This document shows positions 58,228 to 64,000 of a stretch of DNA of 64,000 nt, piece after piece. Location: contig JAVHZZ010000001.1 of NCBI GenBank assembly GCA_036250195.1, forward strand, positions 398,836,117-398,900,116, given 5' to 3'. This DNA comes from Mixophyes australis. Its lineage: Eukaryota; Chordata; Amphibia; Anura; Limnodynastidae. Position 1 is the stretch's first letter; each line of letters begins with the position of its first letter. Below the pieces are notes generated by a model. It ran no database searches, had not been told where the DNA came from, and was given only the letters and a program-made list of their open reading frames with translations. A program made the position numbers and the translations under genes.

Positions 58228-58755
58228 CTGAAAAAACATAAGTTGTCCTGCATTAAACGGCAGTTTCTAGAAATGACAATTTATCCGTGGTGCCTGCAAT
58301 CATTTTTAAGCAGGTAAGTACAGGGGATATGTCAGGAAAACAGTTCCTGTAAGAAATGTTTTACAGGAATAGTATTCTCTTAACAATAGCAGATGTTCAT
58401 AGTAACATCAACTGTGAAGCAGAGTAGACGGACCTGTGTGTTTGTTATTTATTTGGGGGTTGTTTTATCATTGTGTACTTAATAGTTTCTATCTACATTT
58501 TAATAATACCAATATGTTTGTTCCATGCATTCTTGAATTATTTTACTGCATTTTACAAGACTTCATGGATCTATCACCTTTTCTGTGAAAATTGTATTTA
58601 ATTCTGGTAATAGTGTGACTAATATAATCAGATCCTTATAAGTAATATCAGAAAGTGAATTGGTCAACAGGCAACATTTATACTGTGGGCAGCTAATTTA
58701 GTCTTCCACGGAGTTCTGTCATATAATTCTGAGAGACCAGAGATTAGCTGTTTTA

Positions 58756-59365
58756 GGCTAGGTACACAATAGAGCTGTTTCGTCCAATCATCGGGCCGTT
58801 CGGTCGGAAGTCGGGTTAGTGTGTATAATGACACAATGGTCGAAAGTCATCCCAAAGTGTCGATTGTCGGCTCATTTGGTTGGTCGTACTGTTTAATATT
58901 TTCCTCCCAATCACTGACAGATCATGTAGTGTGTATGCACTCATGCTCTCGATCTCCATAGAGTTTACAGAGCCAGGCTCTTTTCAGCCGATGCCGGCAA
59001 TGAACATGTCCCAGTGAATAAATGTAGAGAGTGTTGTACAAGGAATAATTAATTTGTTCGTTCTGAGACAGAATGTTTTGTTTCAGAGTCACAGAAGCTA
59101 ACGGAATTCGTTAGGACATGTGGATAGATATAACAAGGCGGTTCTAATCAGTGTGACAATGTGACAAGAATAAATTAATGAATATTCTGCTGTTATTCTC
59201 TGAAGACTAGACAACCAGATGAAGAACCAGATGAAGACCACAGATCTCAAGGTAAATCGTGTCAGTGTGTACGCATGAATCGTCAGACTGATCAGACCTT
59301 CAGTCGTAGGTACAATCGTTTGAGTTAACACATCGGTCAGAAAATTCTTCAGTGTCCACCTAGCC
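58756..59365. mobile_element. MITE with GGCTAGGTAC ends (copy 2)
   Basis: The ends GGCTAGGTACAC and, reverse-complemented, GGCTAGGTGGAC belong to the same terminal type as 41,393 and 60,125. The flanks are TTTTA and TAACC. The interior has 'gatcg' and 'tcggtc' motifs similar to copy 1. Confidence 0.65.
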
Positions 59366-59663
59366 TAACCTAATGGTAGCATACAGAGGTAGACATGCGA
59401 CTGCTGGGACTCCTAGCAGGAAGAACGGTGCTAGCTGACAAAGCTAAATATTCCCAGATATACTGAGGCCAGAACCACTGACCAATAGGTGTTTTTGCAT
59501 TGCATTGTATGTCAAACTGTCCTGCCTTGGTGACCTAAACTAATTCACTGAGTCTGGAGAGCCATGAGACACCTTCCTTTCATACTCACACCCACTGATT
59601 TTCAAATAAACAGAGTATTTTCTAACCTAAGACTATTGAATGTTATTTATTAACTCTAGTCAC

Positions 59664-59667
<4 letters not shown>

Positions 59668-59715
<48 letters not shown>
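59668..59715. repeat. (TA)n microsatellite
   Basis: About 24 TA dinucleotides occur without interruption. Confidence 0.92.
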
Positions 59716-60124
59716 TAAAACCTAATAATCAATCAACAACTAGCTTTCATCTCTTAAGTGCAAGGTAGACAGAAAAGCAAATATCTAGCTTTGTTACTAC
59801 TGTTTTTGGCCAAATTTGCACTTTAAACCAATGTTATTAATTAACTCTCATTGGTCCCATCTATACCACATTACTACCTACAGAAAACAAAATAATCTGT
59901 TTGCAGCTTGAGAGGAATCCCTGTTGCTGCTAAGGGGCAGGATTTAACAGTGTGCTATAAAGGAGGCTTTTATAGATTTGCTCATTACTTATCTGTAGCA
60001 TATTCAATTCAGTAAAAGCTCATCAAGTGGCAAACTGCTCTTTGTGGGTGAGTCATGCAAATCAAATCTTTGAATTATACTGATTCATTGTGCTTACTGC
60101 TTTGGAGAACAAGTCACAGACTTA

Positions 60125-60648
60125 GGCTGGGTACACACTACAGTGTTTTCAGTCAAGTATTGAATCAATGGAACGATAAACGACTGCTCGAACCGATGGA
60201 CCAACATTGCGTGGTTGTGTACTCTGCAGCAATGAACGAGGATCATTCCAAAGCACAGATCATCATTTGATTTGACTGTTCAGCAGAACTATAAACCTCG
60301 TTCAGCTATGGAACTTCAAACCTGAACAAAGAAATGTATACATGCTTTAAAAAATGTACCCTCAGATCTATGCTCTTCAATTGTCATAACCATCGGCTGA
60401 AAAGATCATGACCCTGTAAACTGTATGTAGATCCTGATCGTGAGTGCATACCCACTGCAGGATTGGAAGGATGTCGTTTAATAGCTGAACGAGATTTATA
60501 GCTGCAATCAAACAAACGATGGTCCCTGCTTTGGAACGACTATTGTTCATCATCTAAGTATACACACTAATGCTGAACGTTCTGAACGGTCATTTATCAG
60601 GTGATTGGCCCGATAACTGGCTGAAAACACTTTAGTGTGTACTCAGCC
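60125..60648. mobile_element. MITE with GGCTGGGTACACACTA ends (copy 3)
   Basis: The ends GGCTGGGTACACACTA and, reverse-complemented, GGCTGAGTACACACTA differ at one base. TTA flanks both sides (60,122-60,124 and 60,649-60,651). It is the best preserved member by its ends. Confidence 0.8.
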
Positions 60649-60659
60649 TTAGTCATCAT

Positions 60660-62800
60660 TTGCCTAAATTTAGGTGGTGCACACAGTGAATAGGTAAAGA
60701 AGCATACCAGCTCACCACAGGCAGCAGGCATGAGATAGTTATGCATGAAGAGAAAATCTAAGTGTGTGTGTGTGCAAAACCGGGGACACCAGCACAAAAT
60801 AAAAAACAAGCATTTTTGTATTGCGCTACAAGTTCTAAGTGACCCCGCTGTGCTGTAAACAGTGTTTTTTTTTTACCATCTCTTAAGTGTGAATAATTAG
60901 AATTACAGTGAGGTTATTGTTTTATAGTTTGCGGTTGCACAGAAATGTATTTTGTGGAGAAGTGTGTTTAGGAAAGTGTAATGTAAGACTGAACAACAGT
61001 GCCTCTGTGTGGACAAATATACCATTGTCAAAAGAATCCAAAGGAATCAGTTGTGACAACTGCAGTAATAATTCCATTGTTAAATTGTGCTCATTGTAGA
61101 ACTGATGGTATGTAACACTCGGTAAATAGCAGCATTGCCTGATTTGCCTATATATTTTTTACATCCTTAACTATCCCTATAGTGACTCGCAATCTATTAG
61201 GGTTAAAAACATTTGTGTAGGGTTTTTTTTCCATGAACAAATTATCTATATCTTCCTTTTAAAAAAAGAAAAACGTTTGCACTTTTTTGCCCTTGTACTA
61301 TTACTACTCAGTCTGTCCATGTTCTCTAGCTGAAACCCTTATTGTATATCTCATTTATTGTATTGACTGTTACTTTAAAGGGAATGATAAATTGCTAGCA
61401 GAAACGACCCCTATCCCCATCCCACATTGAAAAACATTGAGAAACTTTGCTTCAACCAAAGTTGTGGGTTTGTAAATATAAGCCAAACTTGTGACAATAC
61501 AGACTGACTAGCCCGTGTTGGCATTTCATATAAGAATAAAACTTGAGAATCTCTATGAACTTCTTAGTCACATGGTGACACAGAATTGTCTTTATTTAGC
61601 CACACTTTTGTGGGCTTTCAGGACAATATGTCTAGCAGTTGTGAAAATTAAGTGCATCTGAAATTCCAATGAAGAGCACTTGATTATTTATAGTTTGAGA
61701 GTGAGCATAATAAGACAGTAAGACTGCAATCTCATACTCAGAGACATAATGATAACGAACATTTACTCTCAGGTGGTCAGTTCAGAAAATTTAACACCAA
61801 GTGTTAAGCCTATATCTGTCACAGGCAAAAAAGGACAAAAGTGTCCAGACAGACCCACATGGTAGAGTACATTTTTTTGTAGAATCCCGCGGTCTACAAA
61901 AAATGAAGCAAGGCAAGTGTCAGTGGTGATGAAGAAAAGAGAACAGTTCTTTAGCATCCTCTTACAGCTTATTAAGAATTAAAAAAAACACGTATGGCAA
62001 ACATTTGTCTGTTGTGTGTAATACAAAGTAGATTCCAGTGATCTAGTCTCACAAAATGGAATGTCATTAGTCAACTTATTTTTAAAACTTCCTGAGAAAA
62101 TGTATCAACTGGTTTTGAGAAAGACCAAACAGTCACACAATTGGCCATATATGATGTAAAACTTGAGCCATCATTTCTTGTCTGAAAGGGTCTGAAATTT
62201 TTTTTAGAATATATTTGTATGGATAACATGGTATTGTCAAATTTGTATAAAAGTTCATTTTTTACACCATCTGCCCTGACCCAACATGGAGAGGCATTTT
62301 ACTAATATCCTTTGGAAGAAGCACATAAGAACTGCACATATGAATTGTACATCAGCATTGTTGTCCTTGCTGATAGTGATGAAGGTGATGACGATGTGCA
62401 TGTTACTTTTTCTGGGACTAAAGCTGCACCTGATGACAATTGTGACGTTATCAGTCATTTTCATAAAATTTTGTAACCAGTCCAAAACAGCCACAGCTAT
62501 TGTTGGCAACCATCACTGCTGTACTATACAAAAGGAAAAGTACAGAAATACACTTACTACAGCACTGTCCATAAATGCAAACTTTCAAAAATATCAGCTT
62601 TAGAAATTATGATTTACAAGTTTATTAAATGTGTGTCAGCTCAGGAATTGACGACTTGCCCCAGGAGTGAGAGGGTAAGTACCTGGTCACTATTACTTTT
62701 TAAATAAAACTGCTTTTTTAAATGAACACTAAAAATTGCCTAAATGTTAACTTTTAAGCACCCTCCAAATGTTTCCCTCATTTTGTTGTGCTCCTTGCCA
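60660..62800. other. DCHS2 intron sequence, nothing recognised
   Basis: No cadherin-like exon on the minus strand and no clear repeat. A plus-strand open frame of 105 codons at 62,286-62,603 has no recognised family. Confidence 0.4.
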
Positions 62801-62814
62801 CTCTAACAGAGATT

Positions 62815-63520
62815 GCAGATCACCGATGGGAAGTTGGCGGACAGAATTCGGGGGCAAACGCAGGATTTGTAGAGGGGGGTTTCCACACCCCGCCGCCAGT
62901 GGGCATGACCAGCATGCATGGGGGTGTGGCTATAATTTTAGACAGTGCTTGGCTGCTCTCCAACTCTTCCTATCCCCATAATATACATGGGCAGGGCCGG
63001 TGCTAGGGTCCATGGCGCCCTAGGCATTTTTACAAAATCGGCGCCTCCCGCCCCCCCGGCAAAAATCGGTGCCCTCCTCCCTCCTCATCCCGTCTTTCCT
63101 TACCTTGTCTCACCACCGCCGCCTCTCCGCTCTGTCTCCTCCCCTCACTAGTGTCAGTGAATGGTGGTGAGCAATAGCCTCTTCCCCCCTCCCCGTGCAT
63201 CTGAATGCTGTGCGGCGGCCGTGACAGGTATGGTCAGAGGTCGCCGCACAGTTTTAAAGTCATTTACCATTCTGTGGCGCCCTCCAGGTGCCCTCCAGAG
63301 CCCGGCGCCCTAGGCAAGTGCCTAACCTTGCCTAATGGGAGCGCCGGGCCTGTACATGGGCAATGCTGCGTGCACTACTGTTAGGTGCACGCAGCTCTCC
63401 CTTTTCAAGCAGAGCTGTGTGAAGCGGGAGCAGGGTCCAGCCACCTCAACTATACAGTACCCAGGGCTTGGAGGGAGGATTCCAGGTGCTAGGAACCCCC
63501 CCTCGGTTTGCCTATGGAAT
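62815..63520 (+). repeat. GC-rich dispersed repeat interrupted by a hAT element
   Basis: Left part: 'gggtttccacaccccgccgc', 'gcatgcatgggggtgtggc'. Right part, after the hAT insertion: 'gtgcacgcagctctcccttt', 'cccctcggtttgcctatgga'. The two parts read as one repeat whose TACATGGG site was duplicated by the insertion at 62,992. The family is not identified. Confidence 0.5.
62992..63352. mobile_element. Non-autonomous hAT element, 361 bp, perfect 8-bp duplication (copy B)
   Basis: The ends are CAGGGCCGGTGCTAGGGTCC and, reverse-complemented, CAGGCCCGGCGCTCCCATTA, that is the 36,054 element in opposite orientation. The flanks are TACATGGG at 62,984-62,991 and 63,353-63,360. The donor-like AAG|GTAAGG is on the minus strand, with the GT at 63,103-63,102. 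Confidence 0.95.
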
Positions 63521-63544
63521 TAGAGCTATGATCCCGCATTTCAG

Positions 63545-63799
63545 AGTGAATTACATTTTGAAAACAGATTTGTTTTAAAAGCTAATGATGACACAATGTG
63601 CAATTTTTTTAACCCAAAATTCACAGAATTGCAGCAGACAATTCCTGAGGTTTTACACAATCCTACAGCTATACGCCAGCTCATGCCATCACACTGGTGC
63701 CATGATGCAACTTTCACAAAACGTTACTTTTGTACAATGTTTCTGGAACAGATTCTTCTGGGAGCTGAGTGGAAGAGCAGGAAGTAAATGCAGCAGGTA
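63545..63799 (+). other. Candidate plus-strand exon of unknown identity
   Basis: After an acceptor-like CGCATTTCAG, an open frame of 81 codons starts SELHFENRFVLKANDD and ends EQILLGAEWKSRK at a TAA. It contains LMPSHWCHDATFTKRYF, with a Trp/Cys/His/Phe-rich, non-repetitive composition. A perfect CAG|GTAAGT donor follows at 63,800, and a weaker internal GTAAAT would avoid the stop. It lies within the DCHS2 gene but on the opposite strand, so it could be a nested gene exon, a retrocopy fragment or a decayed mobile-element protein. I do not recognise the family. Confidence 0.35.
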
Positions 63800-64000
63800 A
63801 GTGTGCGGCAAATGCGGTGACCTGGATCAAAGTACCATTTTCAATTTTGACCCTATAGACTAGTAATGTTACCAATGGCTCTAAAGGCTAAGGTTTTACC
63901 CTTTCTGGCAGATGTTGACATAAGTGGACTGATTTTAGTCTGTATTTTACTTTTACATGTTACATGTAGAAAGTATTTAGCATTTCCTTATTTCATGTAC

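Noticed and set aside
62286..62603. 105-codon plus-strand ORF in the DCHS2 intron
   Set aside because: No family recognised. The methionine/leucine-rich composition is typical of chance frames in this AT-rich sequence.
58228..64000. Further DCHS2 exons upstream of 58,227
   Set aside because: No minus-strand cadherin motif (DxNDN, ATDxDxG, LDRE) with splice sites was seen. The next exon is assumed to lie beyond the window.

Overview
The window is nuclear DNA of a vertebrate, most likely a frog. This rests on one gene with long introns and on many repeat types that I associate with anuran genomes: hairpin MITEs with TIRs like 'GGGTAAATTTATCAAG' or 'GGGCCTGATTCATTAAG', tRNA-headed SINEs with an L2-like tail, Tc1 elements and GC-rich non-autonomous hAT elements. 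There is no bacterial-type gene organisation. No species can be named from the sequence alone.

The one confident host gene is a dachsous-type protocadherin on the minus strand, best matched to DCHS2. Ten exons were placed between 58,227 and 28,890 using splice sites and reading phase. Together they encode the C-terminal 1,616 residues: about twelve cadherin repeats (the first incomplete), one membrane segment and a cytoplasmic tail of about 350 residues. All nine junctions keep the frame. The 5' part of the gene lies beyond position 64,000. Introns run from 620 to 10,345 bp, and the long ones are filled with transposon remnants.

Positions 1 to about 28,800 lie downstream of the gene and hold no recognisable host gene. 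They contain: an L2-like tail (443-594); a complete 2,992-bp hAT-like element (6,173-9,164) with an 8-bp target duplication, its own TATA box, a 12-unit 100-bp tandem array, a 219-codon ORF and a second 100-bp array; two decayed Tc1 copies, each invaded by a GC-rich hAT element; several minisatellites; and further hAT and hairpin MITEs.

Positions 28,890-58,227 hold the protocadherin exons with transposons in the introns, including a nested MITE pair (34,303-34,830) and an inverted-repeat element split by a hAT insertion (35,845-36,985). Positions 58,228-64,000 lie inside the gene, in an intron whose upstream exon is outside the window. They hold more MITEs and a candidate plus-strand exon of unknown identity (63,545-63,799).

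The most unusual signals are the self-contained hAT-like unit at 6,173-9,164, with its orphan ORF and two unrelated arrays of the same 100-bp period, and the repeated finding that GC-rich non-autonomous hAT elements carry a consensus 5' splice donor at the edge of a GC-rich block, so that they look like mobile first exons.
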